Source: Flavobacterium celericrescens
GTDB taxonomy: Bacteria; Bacteroidota; Bacteroidia; Flavobacteriales; Flavobacteriaceae
Length of the DNA stretch: 64,000 nt
NCBI RefSeq assembly: GCF_011392075.1
Contig: NZ_JAAJBV010000005.1
Span: 169,059-233,058 of the forward strand
Reading direction: 5' to 3'
The translations under genes were made by a program, and so were the position numbers. The notes under the pieces are model-generated. The model was not told the origin of the DNA and searched no databases. It saw only the letters and a program-made list of their open reading frames with translations. This document shows, piece after piece, positions 26,263 through 35,963 of this stretch (positions are counted from its first letter, which is position 1; each line of letters begins with the position of its first letter).

Positions 26263-28035
26263 TTATAATAAAACTTCTTTGATTTCAGTTAAATCAATTT
26301 CTAGTTCACTTTCTACTTGATTACAAAACCAAACCCATCTATCATTTATCGAATCTGAATTCCATGATTTTTCAAATTTATTAGAATTATAATCATTAAC
26401 AATTTTCTGAGTTATATTGAATGAAGTTACTTTATCATCATTACCTTCATGATATCCAGTACCGTCATAGGCAATTATTTTTTTATCAAAGCTATTGTTA
26501 CTAGCTACAATATTTTTGGAACCACTCAATAAAGTTAAGTTTCCGCCAGTGTTAACCCATGTATCAATTCCATCTACACCCTTAAAATATTCCCAATCTA
26601 TATTCTTTTCATATGCTCTTGGCAAGATATGTTCTATATGAATATTTCTATTGTCCATAGAAAGATAATTAGGACTATCTTGCTGCTTATATTCTAATAA
26701 AAACAATAGTGGTTTACACCAAGGCTCATAATAAATGTCTCCATTAAGATTTTCAATAGCTCTTTTTATAGTATCATTTTTTAATCCTTTTTCTAACTCT
26801 TCTTGAATGAAGATTAAAGGCTTTTTGTCCCTTATCCAACCGATAATATTAAATGAGGTTTGTTTAATCTTTGTTAATGTATTTCCTGCAATCCAATTAA
26901 TATAGTAATAGCGTTTAAAAACTTTTAAAAAACTTTCATATTCTGGATATTCCGTATGCAAAGCTGTCAATACTATACTTTTCCAATACATTGTCCACCT
27001 GATATAAAAGAAACTATACATTAATGCATCCTCTCTATAGTAGACATCATTCTTGTAATGAGTAACAAATTTTTTAAAATTACTAATAACATTATTAGGA
27101 TCTTTTTCTTCAAAAAGTCTCTTTAATTCATCATATAAGGATTTTTCAGGATTTTTAGCTAGTAATGAGTATTCATACATTACAAAAAGATTATTCATAT
27201 TTTCATAAGTATCTATTGCGATATTTTCACAAATTTTCCAATCATCCATAAATTGATCTTCTTTTTGTTTTTTTAATTCATTATCGCCTTCATATATTTT
27301 ATGAATTTTACCAATGAGGAAACTTTTAATTAAATCAGCATTAGATAAATCAAGCCCTCTATCATTAAGTACCTGAAATAATTTAATGGCAAAACTTACG
27401 GATTGGCAATCAATTCGAATAATTTTTACTTTATTAAATAAATAGTTTATAAACTCACCAGATTTTTCCTCGCCTAACTCATTTAGTTTTTCTTTAAAAA
27501 ACAAAGAAGTATTCATGAATTTGAATTTTGGTGCTACTTCTACTCTTAATTCTTTTTTGTAAGGTTTCTTGTTTAAAATGGCCTTACCATCTTGTAATAC
27601 CAACTCTTGGAAGTCACTTTCATGATTAGAATGTGTTCGTAGTCTTAATCGTTCAAAGCGATCATTAAAACGTATTGAAGATTTTACCATTTTTGCATCC
27701 ACAGCAAAAGGGTCTATATCAAGTATATTATTATTTAGATTGGGATATAAATCTCTACAAACACATAATAAAATTAATAGAGTTGTTAATCTTTGTTGAC
27801 CATCTACTACATCCAAATAATTGGATGTTTCTTCAGGTTTTGCAGTTATTACTGACCCCAAAAAATAATTAGGCTCTCCAGTAATTTGTGCTTCAATTAA
27901 ATCGTCCCATAATTTTTCAAGTTGATCATCTCCCCAAGAGTATGGACGTTGGTATCGGGGTATTTGATATAATGCATCTTTATTACCAAATAATTCTCCA
28001 ATGGTTAAGCTCTGGGGCTTGAAAATATCTTCCAT
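26263..28035 (-). CDS. GmrSD-type DUF262/DUF1524 protein
   Basis: A 590-residue protein with the DUF262 domain at the N-terminus (YQIPRYQRPYSW; nucleotide-binding DGQQR at 78-82) and a DUF1524 HNH-type nuclease at the C-terminus (NIHIEHILPRAYEKN, then NTGGNLTLLSGSKN). This is the arrangement of the fused GmrSD type IV restriction enzymes, which cut glucosylated hydroxymethyl-cytosine phage DNA. The substrate here is unknown. It lies in the minus-strand defence run, 48 bp after GajB and 72 bp before RNase HI. Confidence 0.86.
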   Translation of the reverse strand: MEDIFKPQSLTIGELFGNKDALYQIPRYQRPYSWGDDQLEKLWDDLIEAQITGEPNYFLGSVITAKPEETSNYLDVVDGQQRLTTLLILLCVCRDLYPNLNNNILDIDPFAVDAKMVKSSIRFNDRFERLRLRTHSNHESDFQELVLQDGKAILNKKPYKKELRVEVAPKFKFMNTSLFFKEKLNELGEEKSGEFINYLFNKVKIIRIDCQSVSFAIKLFQVLNDRGLDLSNADLIKSFLIGKIHKIYEGDNELKKQKEDQFMDDWKICENIAIDTYENMNNLFVMYEYSLLAKNPEKSLYDELKRLFEEKDPNNVISNFKKFVTHYKNDVYYREDALMYSFFYIRWTMYWKSIVLTALHTEYPEYESFLKVFKRYYYINWIAGNTLTKIKQTSFNIIGWIRDKKPLIFIQEELEKGLKNDTIKRAIENLNGDIYYEPWCKPLLFLLEYKQQDSPNYLSMDNRNIHIEHILPRAYEKNIDWEYFKGVDGIDTWVNTGGNLTLLSGSKNIVASNNSFDKKIIAYDGTGYHEGNDDKVTSFNITQKIVNDYNSNKFEKSWNSDSINDRWVWFCNQVESELEIDLTEIKEVLL

Positions 28036-28083
28036 AGTTATTTAATTTGTATATTTTTTTTAAAATTATTTTTACGAAAACTA

Positions 28084-29847
28084 TTAATATTTGGGTGTAG
28101 CTGGAAAAATTACATCGCCAAACAATGACTGCACTCCTAGAATTGCGTTTTCTGATAATCCTTGGGTGAATAGCAAACATAATCTCTTCTGAGGTCTTGA
28201 GCATGCTACATAAAATAAATTTCTGTTACGTTCAAAAGTATCTTGCTTTCCTTTTGGTACACCAATGTGAATCCATTCTAAAAGTTGATTCCAGTTGTAA
28301 TGATTCCATCCACGACCAAGAACAACAATAACATTTTCAAATTGCGCCCCTTTAACACCGTGTTTTGTAGAATATAGAGTTTTATCATCAATGTATTTAA
28401 CAACATTTTTAATTTCTGTATAAGGTATTGAACGAATTTTACTTATTTTACTGAAAAACTTTTTATCCTCCTCACTTATACTATCCTGATTTAGTGTCGA
28501 TAATTCAGCAAATCGTTGCTCTCGTTCAGCTACTTTATTTGATAATCTTGGTTTATTAGTGATTTTGAGTAAATCTATAACTTCACCAACTGTGCCATTT
28601 TTTTGTAGATTAATTAAGGAAGTCATGTCTTCAAACCAAATCTTTTTGTCAGTGTGTTTTCTAATTCGAGGAGTATTCATCTTAAATGCTTCAATCATTT
28701 CCCCGTATTTTTTTTTCTCGAAAGAAGTTGCCCCAACTTCAACCACATCTGCCAAGAAACTGATGTAGGGATCATTTTTTTTCAGAAAATCGTCCGTATC
28801 ACTAAATGTGGTGAAAACATTTTGGTAGTTTTGTTCAGAGGCTAATACATTGTTTGTAAGCATCAGTATCTTCGTGTTCTCCGGAGAAATATTCCACTCT
28901 TGTTTATTCAATGTGTTTTTAGTCCACTCTAAAAAATCATGCGCTACTTCAGCAGGAAGATCACCCGCAGAATGACCATCTGTTCTTCTTTCGCCAACCC
29001 AATTATTAGAATGAAATACGATAATATCACCAACGGAATCTGGGTTATATTCAAACTGTTTTAATTCAGGTCTCATTTTATTGAGTGCATCTACAATATT
29101 TTTTTCTGAACGAAAGTTTGCTTGTTTACCGATAACTTCCAATTTATTTGAACTCGCTTCTATTAAACCACAGGAAGTACTACCATATATTTTCTGCCAA
29201 TGGTCTCCAAAAAAACCTATTATAGGACCGCTTTCCGACTCTATGAAATTAGACACTAAAGCATCTGCTAAATCTTTATTGGTATCTTGATATTCATCAA
29301 TTAAAATAATTGGAAATTTACTTGTCAAAATTCTTTTAAACTTCAGGTCATTCAAAAATAATGTCAGAAGTTTAATAACATCATCATGATGAAGAAAAAT
29401 TTCTTCATTTGTAATTTTGGGGTATCCAAGGTTGTATATAACTTGTTGATTATTGAGACCTCCAGCCTCATCAATACGAGCCTGCCATTTTTCACTTAAA
29501 CCTGCTATTTTCTCACGTAATGCGTTCTGAAAGTCTTGTATTACTCCCCAAGCAAATGCGTGAATAGTATCTGCAAATATTACTGGGTGGTTATCTGTTC
29601 TCGAACGAATTTCGTCTCTGGCTACGTTAGTATATGTTATACAAGCTATTCTTTTATTTGCTTTTAAATACGTATCTGCATTTTTATTAATTAAATACTT
29701 TAGTGCCTTAACCAATGTATATGTTTTTCCTGCACCAGCACCTGCTTCAACAAGAAAGTTTTTTCGCTCATCAATTGCTTTATACACCTTTTCTATGCAT
29801 TCAATCGATGCTTTTTCCGCGGGACTAATATTTACTTCTATACTCAT
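28084..29847 (-). CDS. gajB: Gabija-type UvrD helicase GajB
   Basis: A 587-residue superfamily 1 helicase-like protein. Walker A is EAGAGAGKTYT (34-44); ITYTNVARDEI, LIDEYQDTNKDLAD, GDHWQKIYG, NFRSEKNIVD, HGVKGAQFENVIVVLG and FYVACSRPQKRLCLLF follow in the canonical order. It starts 3 bp after the stop of the OLD-family nuclease gene, the gene order of Gabija anti-phage systems, in which GajB assists the GajA endonuclease. It is somewhat longer than the first described GajB (about 490 residues). Confidence 0.82.
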   Translation of the reverse strand: MSIEVNISPAEKASIECIEKVYKAIDERKNFLVEAGAGAGKTYTLVKALKYLINKNADTYLKANKRIACITYTNVARDEIRSRTDNHPVIFADTIHAFAWGVIQDFQNALREKIAGLSEKWQARIDEAGGLNNQQVIYNLGYPKITNEEIFLHHDDVIKLLTLFLNDLKFKRILTSKFPIILIDEYQDTNKDLADALVSNFIESESGPIIGFFGDHWQKIYGSTSCGLIEASSNKLEVIGKQANFRSEKNIVDALNKMRPELKQFEYNPDSVGDIIVFHSNNWVGERRTDGHSAGDLPAEVAHDFLEWTKNTLNKQEWNISPENTKILMLTNNVLASEQNYQNVFTTFSDTDDFLKKNDPYISFLADVVEVGATSFEKKKYGEMIEAFKMNTPRIRKHTDKKIWFEDMTSLINLQKNGTVGEVIDLLKITNKPRLSNKVAEREQRFAELSTLNQDSISEEDKKFFSKISKIRSIPYTEIKNVVKYIDDKTLYSTKHGVKGAQFENVIVVLGRGWNHYNWNQLLEWIHIGVPKGKQDTFERNRNLFYVACSRPQKRLCLLFTQGLSENAILGVQSLFGDVIFPATPKY

Positions 29848-29850
29848 ATT

Positions 29851-31890
29851 TTATTCTCCTGGTTCATTAACTACAACTAATTCCGTAGCAGTTGTTATCG
29901 GATTTGTGGCCAACCATTGAAGACCCTCTACAATATATGCTGGTGCTTGCCAATTGTTATCTTCCAATGCATATTTTAAAGCAAAGGTTGTTTTTTCTTT
30001 GTTATCAGGAGCCAAGTCTTTGGAGCTTTGCTCTCTCAAAGGAACTGTATCACCAGTTACACCAAACTTTCTACAATTTGCCAATATTAGTGCTTCTTCA
30101 AAACTTCTACCAATTGCTATCGTGCCATTTTCAGGGATTTGATAAGTAATTCTTCTTGATCCTACAATTTTTTCCTCTGTTGTTTTAGCTTTACAGGATT
30201 CAAGTGGATAATACCCTTGGTAACTAGGATCAAACCAGTTCTTAATTCCTGTATTTGTTGTATGAGTACCCTCATGGGCTAAGCAAGCACTATAAGCTGT
30301 ACTGCCAGGAGCTTGGTATACAGAATCTAAGTCTGTTATTACCAAACTTTTTAGTTCTAGAAAATCTAAAAATTTATAAAAATGGTGTGCATAAGCACCA
30401 CCAACTTCGATTGTTGTAACATATTGTGTCGCTAACGGAGGCTTTGATAAATCAGCATTATCACTTTTTGTAATAAGTAGAGGCATCAATATTCTTTCAA
30501 CAGGACCTTCAATAAGTATAGCTTTATCTGCAAAATACAGATCGCATTTCGTTAGCGTTAAATATTTATGTAAAAATTCTTTATCAACTCTAATTGCGGG
30601 ATTGGTAAATTCTTTTCTTAAATCTTTTATTGTTGTTTTTCGTTGAATACCTGTAGAGGTTAAAAAATAACGAATTGATTCAAACGGAGCTTCATTGGCA
30701 ATATGTGTTGAATGCGTTGTTACTACAAACTGTACAGGCCAAGGAACTCCACCATTTAAAGTTTTAGAGAATTCTATTACAATCTCATCTAATTTTCGAA
30801 TAAATATTTGTTGCATTTGAGGATGCAAGTGTGCTTCTGGCTCTTCGATAAAAATAATATCTAAACTATTTGAAATTTGCCTACTTTGATATTCTCGAAA
30901 AAATTCAAAAAGCTGAAATAATATATAAATCAAATTTCTTGAGCCTAACCCATTATATGTTTCAGGTAAAAAGAGATTATTTCCTTGTGCATACCTTATT
31001 TTTGTATGACTTTCTAAAATATTAGAGATATCTATAGTTGTCTCTGTTGTTAAATTTGGATCTGATAGACCAGGATAACCAAACAAACCTAAAGCAGGTA
31101 TTAAACGATCCAATTGGGTTTTAAAGTCCGTATCAATTGTTTCTTGTATACCACTTACAACTTTTTTTAAAGCATCTGATTGAACTTGCATTTCAGCTGG
31201 AGCTGTTTTAGATGTGGAAGTTTTAAATAACTTTGCCAAAACCTTACCCAACACATCTTTCTCAGCATGGGTCACATCATCGAGGCCTCGTTGAGCATTT
31301 ATAAAACCAGAACCTAACAGCAGTTTAAATCTTGAAAAGTCCATTAAGATTGCATTTTCATGATCATTTGGATCTATCGAAATAATACGTGTTTCATATA
31401 GATTTGGAATTCTCTCTTTTAATAATTTATGTAGTAGATTAATGTTTTCTGGGCCTGTATCTACTATACCATCAAAAAGTGCATTTATTTTCCCATCTTT
31501 TAGTAAATATTGAATAATGATTGCTACAGTATTTGTATCTGGGTCAAGATCAATTATAAAATCTCCTAGGACACCTAAATCGTCAGCTCCTTTAGGATAC
31601 TCTATCGTTATTTTTATTTCAATTACCGGTAGTTCCTCGCGAATTTTATTATCATCAAAACCGCTAAGTTTTTTGTTAAGTGCATTTGTGAAACTAGCTA
31701 CAGCAGGAATACTAAAGTCATGGAGAGAAAAAGATGGTATTTTATCAGTGGTTAAACGACGGAAAATTTCAGTTAAAGATGTTTTTCCTGAATTGTTTCT
31801 TCCCACAATTACAGTTGTGTTATCTTCTAGAGATAGTGATACATCTTTAAGTAATCTAAAATTTTTTATTTCTATTGTTTTTATTTTCAT
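29851..31890 (-). CDS. gajA: Gabija-type OLD-family ATPase/TOPRIM nuclease GajA
   Basis: A 679-residue protein with an ABC-type ATPase (Walker A GRNNSGKT 30-37; QGNNLFLPETYNGLGSRNL signature region; Walker B FIEEPEAHLHP about 347-357; TTHSTH 391-396) and a C-terminal TOPRIM nuclease domain with E461 (ILIEGPVE) and D520/D522 (VITDLDSVYQ). The 594-604 GRSFEEALILA segment is typical of OLD nucleases. Coupled with the helicase gene 3 bp downstream it forms a Gabija-like operon. Gabija GajA nicks phage DNA when nucleotide levels fall. Confidence 0.83.
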   Translation of the reverse strand: MKIKTIEIKNFRLLKDVSLSLEDNTTVIVGRNNSGKTSLTEIFRRLTTDKIPSFSLHDFSIPAVASFTNALNKKLSGFDDNKIREELPVIEIKITIEYPKGADDLGVLGDFIIDLDPDTNTVAIIIQYLLKDGKINALFDGIVDTGPENINLLHKLLKERIPNLYETRIISIDPNDHENAILMDFSRFKLLLGSGFINAQRGLDDVTHAEKDVLGKVLAKLFKTSTSKTAPAEMQVQSDALKKVVSGIQETIDTDFKTQLDRLIPALGLFGYPGLSDPNLTTETTIDISNILESHTKIRYAQGNNLFLPETYNGLGSRNLIYILFQLFEFFREYQSRQISNSLDIIFIEEPEAHLHPQMQQIFIRKLDEIVIEFSKTLNGGVPWPVQFVVTTHSTHIANEAPFESIRYFLTSTGIQRKTTIKDLRKEFTNPAIRVDKEFLHKYLTLTKCDLYFADKAILIEGPVERILMPLLITKSDNADLSKPPLATQYVTTIEVGGAYAHHFYKFLDFLELKSLVITDLDSVYQAPGSTAYSACLAHEGTHTTNTGIKNWFDPSYQGYYPLESCKAKTTEEKIVGSRRITYQIPENGTIAIGRSFEEALILANCRKFGVTGDTVPLREQSSKDLAPDNKEKTTFALKYALEDNNWQAPAYIVEGLQWLATNPITTATELVVVNEPGE

Positions 31891-32034
31891 ACTCTTATGG
31901 TGGTTTAACTTTTACATTTCAGATTTATTAACTATTTTCAAAAATCTCATTCTCCTTCTCTCTCAATCCATTCAACTAATAAGCCATAAAATCTAGCTCA
32001 CGCTCTAAAGCTGATGTATTGGTATAAGAATTGT

Positions 32035-35000
32035 CTATTCATTTGTTTTTTTTAAAGATCTAATATCTAATTTACTTGCTAAAATTTTAATATTATCGTT
32101 CTCTTCTTTTTTATCTCTAATTGCATGCTTGAAGTCAGCAGTTGTTGAACTCTCAGACATATTTAACAATTCTTTGATTTTTTCAGAATTATCAATCAAT
32201 AATTTTAAAATCGAAATGTCATTTAAAAATTGAACTTTAAAAAACGTTCTAAATGCTTCTTTAGGCTTATCATGTATAATTGAATACTCAATGAAAGGAT
32301 TAAATAATAGTTTAAAGATCTCACTTGATGTGTATGACGGATTATCGTATAAAACATCCCTAATATCTTTAAGAGTATTAACTATACTAATACCAGACCC
32401 TTTGAAACTATCCAGAATAAATTCCCACTCAACACGGTTTTGAAAAACATTGTTTATTATATTCTCAGATAAAACAGATTTGAATGCTTCTAGCGAATTA
32501 CTATTCCAGTTTTTATAATTTATTTTCTTGAGTAAAGCATAATTTTTATTTTCAAAATCACTTAGTAATTGAATCCATCCTTCAGAAGAAAGTTCATCAA
32601 AATAATTATTAGACAAATCATATAGGTATTTTTTTAGCTCATTATCATGTGTTGTAATCTGTTCAAATAAGTAAATTGGAAACTCTAAAACATCTTCAGG
32701 TTTTAATTTTTTTAAATTAAACGTATTAAGCTTTAAAATTAAACTGCTAGGTTCAATTTCTAAATAATCAGAGATATCTTCAAAATGTATCAATAAACTT
32801 TTTAGTATATATCTATTGTTATTTTCAGATAGATTACCTACCAAATGATTAGCTACATTTTTATAAAGTAATGAATTTAAAAAATGTTTACCATTAATTA
32901 AGAAATCATCAAAATCTATATAAAATTCAATGCGTTCTGCTATCTCTTTAGCTAAAGCTTCGCTATTATCATCTAAAACATTTTGAAAATAACTAACATA
33001 TGAATTATTGTATTCATTAGATCTTGCTAAACGCAAACAAATTATATCGTAATAGAAAGGATTACTACTTTTAGTTTGAGAAAATAAAGAATAAATTTCA
33101 TCATCACCAAAAACTAATTCGAGTGGTTTGTCTGAAATATATTTTAAGGTATTCACTAAAAATGCAACTGAATCTGAGTCGTTTTTATACTGTTCAATTT
33201 TGTTTCTCACTTCTTTTTGAAAATCATTTAAAACAAAATCTTGATTTATTATTTTCAAATATTCAGTAGCTCTCAATTCTTCAGCATCTAAATTAATCAA
33301 GTACTCGTTTAGTTTACTCTCGTCAGTTGATAATTTATAATCCGGATATTTATCTTCTTTTTGCTTAACAAAATTGATAAAAGATAATGCGTCAATTTTT
33401 TTAACAGGCTTTTCATTTAGTATATCAAAAACATTAATTTCAATATTTTGATTTACTATGTAATCCTGTAACTCGTCAATCATTTTTGAAAACTTATCTG
33501 AAGCGAAATTATCATGATTCAAAAGTTTATCAAGGATTTTTGAAATAAAGACTTCTGCTTTCTCTTTTTCGATATTTTTAATTAATGTCTTCTGATATTC
33601 AACAATATCAAACCCGTCATGAAATGAGTTAACCATTTTGAGATAGATACCATTCCATATACTTTTTAAATGAATTTTTGAGATTTTAGCATCTTCTTCA
33701 ATTTTATCTAAAACTAAAATCAGGTTATTATTATTACTTAATTCATGTATAACAGAATCTATAATTTTATCAAAAATCATTGTCTTTGAGATCTCTTTAA
33801 AAATATCGTTTTTAGAATTAATGATACAATCTTTTAATTGTTTTGTATATACAACTTCAAGTGCATTGTCTGGCTTAATTTGATAAGCAAGTGCAGTGAT
33901 GTGTTTTTGAAAATCTTCATCTTCCATATACAAGTAATCTAGCCCTTTTAAAAACTTAGCAATACTTATTGCTTTTAAAGGTGATTCTAAAATTTCATCT
34001 TTATTTAAAACAAAAATCGCTATGTATCTATCAGGAATGGAGTCATCAAGTAATTTTATTGACACTATTTCATTTATACAGACTATTATCTCACGGGGAG
34101 TTATTTTTTCTCTAAATGTTTCATAAATTTGAAGAACTTTTAAGTATTCTTCTTCGTCTACTTCACCAAATGCATCAAGCCATTTGGTTTTAAAAAAGTC
34201 TTTCCAATCAGATAAAATAGGCTGTGAAACCCTATAAACAAGGTCAAATGTTTTATTTATATAATCGTTTGCATAATCAGTATCTGAATTATCAGAATTT
34301 AATTCTTTAAATGCATTCTTGATGTGTAGTCTGTCAAAAGGTATTATTACTTTAATGTTTTTATATTTTTCTTCAGCAAAAAAGATATGTATTGAAGACC
34401 AAATGCTTAAAATATGCTTCTTTGGTAGTCTATCAAAATTATCAAATACTAATATTACTTTTTTATCTTTTAAATCTGAGTCAATTTCTTTTAACCAATT
34501 TCTAAAGTCTCTTACTGAAGGTTCGTTTTCAGAAATTGTTTCAATTTTTGTTTCTTCTTCTTGTTTGTTGGTGTAGACTTGAAATGTTTTTTGAGAAGCT
34601 AGTTTAAAAGAATCTAAAAAGCCATTTTTATAATAACACCAACAACTAAAAAAATTATAAACATAGATGCCTAAAACAATGAATATTGGAAATGCTACAA
34701 GTAAAAGTTTCCATAATATTTTTTCAATTCCAAAAAAATCCACCATAGAATCCTTAAACACATTCACTGTTGGAATATAAACTATTGAAAATAAAGAAAA
34801 TATAAAGCCAACACTTAAATAAGGTCGATTAATTGTTGTAACCTCTTTTTCTTTTGATAATAATTTTTTTAATTTCTCTTCCCATTTACTTTTATTAGCA
34901 ACTAAATTTCTCTTTTCACACGAAATAAATTCTGTTAGTTCAACTAATATTGCTTTACGTTGATCGTCTTCTTGATGCCCCCAAACATCATACATGAAGA

Positions 35001-35208
35001 AATTATGATTATTAAGTTTTGTCTTAATAATTTCAACCAAATTACTTTTGCCAGTTCCCCAAGCACCATCAATACCTACAACTTGAAAATTATTATTTGT
35101 TATTACTTCACTAATAACTTCAGCAATTTTATCTTGAGATTTACCTTCAAATAGGTCTGCTCCAATTGGAGTGTTTGGTAAAAATTTTGGATATTCTATT
35201 TCTTTCAT
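32035..35208 (-). CDS. KAP-family P-loop NTPase
   Basis: A 1057-residue KAP NTPase. Walker A is GAWGTGKS (48-55) and Walker B VILVFDNFDRL (251-261). As is usual in this family, two transmembrane segments (about 130-150 and 163-190) interrupt the P-loop domain and anchor it in the membrane. The remaining 750 residues are helical and rich in N, D and I, without motifs that I recognise. KAP NTPases occur in phage-defence loci but their mechanism is little known. It lies 144 bp upstream of the Gabija pair on the same strand. Confidence 0.82.
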   Translation of the reverse strand: MKEIEYPKFLPNTPIGADLFEGKSQDKIAEVISEVITNNNFQVVGIDGAWGTGKSNLVEIIKTKLNNHNFFMYDVWGHQEDDQRKAILVELTEFISCEKRNLVANKSKWEEKLKKLLSKEKEVTTINRPYLSVGFIFSLFSIVYIPTVNVFKDSMVDFFGIEKILWKLLLVAFPIFIVLGIYVYNFFSCWCYYKNGFLDSFKLASQKTFQVYTNKQEEETKIETISENEPSVRDFRNWLKEIDSDLKDKKVILVFDNFDRLPKKHILSIWSSIHIFFAEEKYKNIKVIIPFDRLHIKNAFKELNSDNSDTDYANDYINKTFDLVYRVSQPILSDWKDFFKTKWLDAFGEVDEEEYLKVLQIYETFREKITPREIIVCINEIVSIKLLDDSIPDRYIAIFVLNKDEILESPLKAISIAKFLKGLDYLYMEDEDFQKHITALAYQIKPDNALEVVYTKQLKDCIINSKNDIFKEISKTMIFDKIIDSVIHELSNNNNLILVLDKIEEDAKISKIHLKSIWNGIYLKMVNSFHDGFDIVEYQKTLIKNIEKEKAEVFISKILDKLLNHDNFASDKFSKMIDELQDYIVNQNIEINVFDILNEKPVKKIDALSFINFVKQKEDKYPDYKLSTDESKLNEYLINLDAEELRATEYLKIINQDFVLNDFQKEVRNKIEQYKNDSDSVAFLVNTLKYISDKPLELVFGDDEIYSLFSQTKSSNPFYYDIICLRLARSNEYNNSYVSYFQNVLDDNSEALAKEIAERIEFYIDFDDFLINGKHFLNSLLYKNVANHLVGNLSENNNRYILKSLLIHFEDISDYLEIEPSSLILKLNTFNLKKLKPEDVLEFPIYLFEQITTHDNELKKYLYDLSNNYFDELSSEGWIQLLSDFENKNYALLKKINYKNWNSNSLEAFKSVLSENIINNVFQNRVEWEFILDSFKGSGISIVNTLKDIRDVLYDNPSYTSSEIFKLLFNPFIEYSIIHDKPKEAFRTFFKVQFLNDISILKLLIDNSEKIKELLNMSESSTTADFKHAIRDKKEENDNIKILASKLDIRSLKKTNE

Positions 35209-35392
35209 AATTTCTTCTTATATTCTAAATCATCGTCGTATTTTTTAAACAACAAAACTTCAAATCTTTTTATTCATCTTTTCTTAGCTATTTTCAATAA
35301 TCCCTATTTACTCCTCACTTAACTCATAAAACTCATACACCATGAAATTAATATTGGCATTATTTGTTGTATAATTATTCTAATTTATGTTA

Positions 35393-35959
35393 TTAACTCA
35401 ACAATTTATCATAGTTCTCACTAATCAAATCAATAATTTTTTTACTGTAAGCTTCACTAATAACTCCACTTGCAACCATTTCAGTTAGCTTTCCTGTGAA
35501 AATTTGTGACCAATGCTTTTTATTTAAAAAATACAAATCTTTTAAATCTTCAAACTCTTTGGATAAGTCTTCATAAGTTAATTCTTGCCCTAATTTAATT
35601 TGATTTAATTCGTTGAGAATTTTTTCTAAGTTTTCATTTATACCCTTCTTTTCAAATGAAGTAAAATCTTCTGGACTAATTCTTTCTTCTAAATCTTCTA
35701 AGTCCTCTTGTAAGAAGAAAAGTGTATTTTCATAAAACTTATTTTGCGAACAATTTTCTTTATCTGAACAAACTTTGTAGTGATTGTCATATTCAACTTT
35801 TATACTAACAAGTAATGTTTCAATAAAAATAATTTTATGACTTACTTTTCTATAATCATAAATTTGGCTTCTCACTTTATCTACAAAAGTTTTATATGAA
35901 TAGCCTTCAAATAATGAATATTCTAAAAACTCTTTTGCTTGATTTTGAACTATATTCAT
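35393..35959 (-). CDS. Unknown protein downstream of the restriction-methylase
   Basis: A 188-residue acidic, largely helical protein, not recognised. A segment HYKVCSDKENCSQNKFYENTLFFLQEDLEDLEERI suggests a helical bundle, and the C-terminal region is GVISEAYSKKIIDLISENYDKLLS. The start at 35959 (MNIVQNQ) leaves 4 bp after the stop of the restriction-methylase and is preferred over an upstream ATG at 35989 inside that gene. The tight coupling suggests it modulates or assists the enzyme. Confidence 0.65.
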   Translation of the reverse strand: MNIVQNQAKEFLEYSLFEGYSYKTFVDKVRSQIYDYRKVSHKIIFIETLLVSIKVEYDNHYKVCSDKENCSQNKFYENTLFFLQEDLEDLEERISPEDFTSFEKKGINENLEKILNELNQIKLGQELTYEDLSKEFEDLKDLYFLNKKHWSQIFTGKLTEMVASGVISEAYSKKIIDLISENYDKLLS

Positions 35960-35963
35960 ATTT

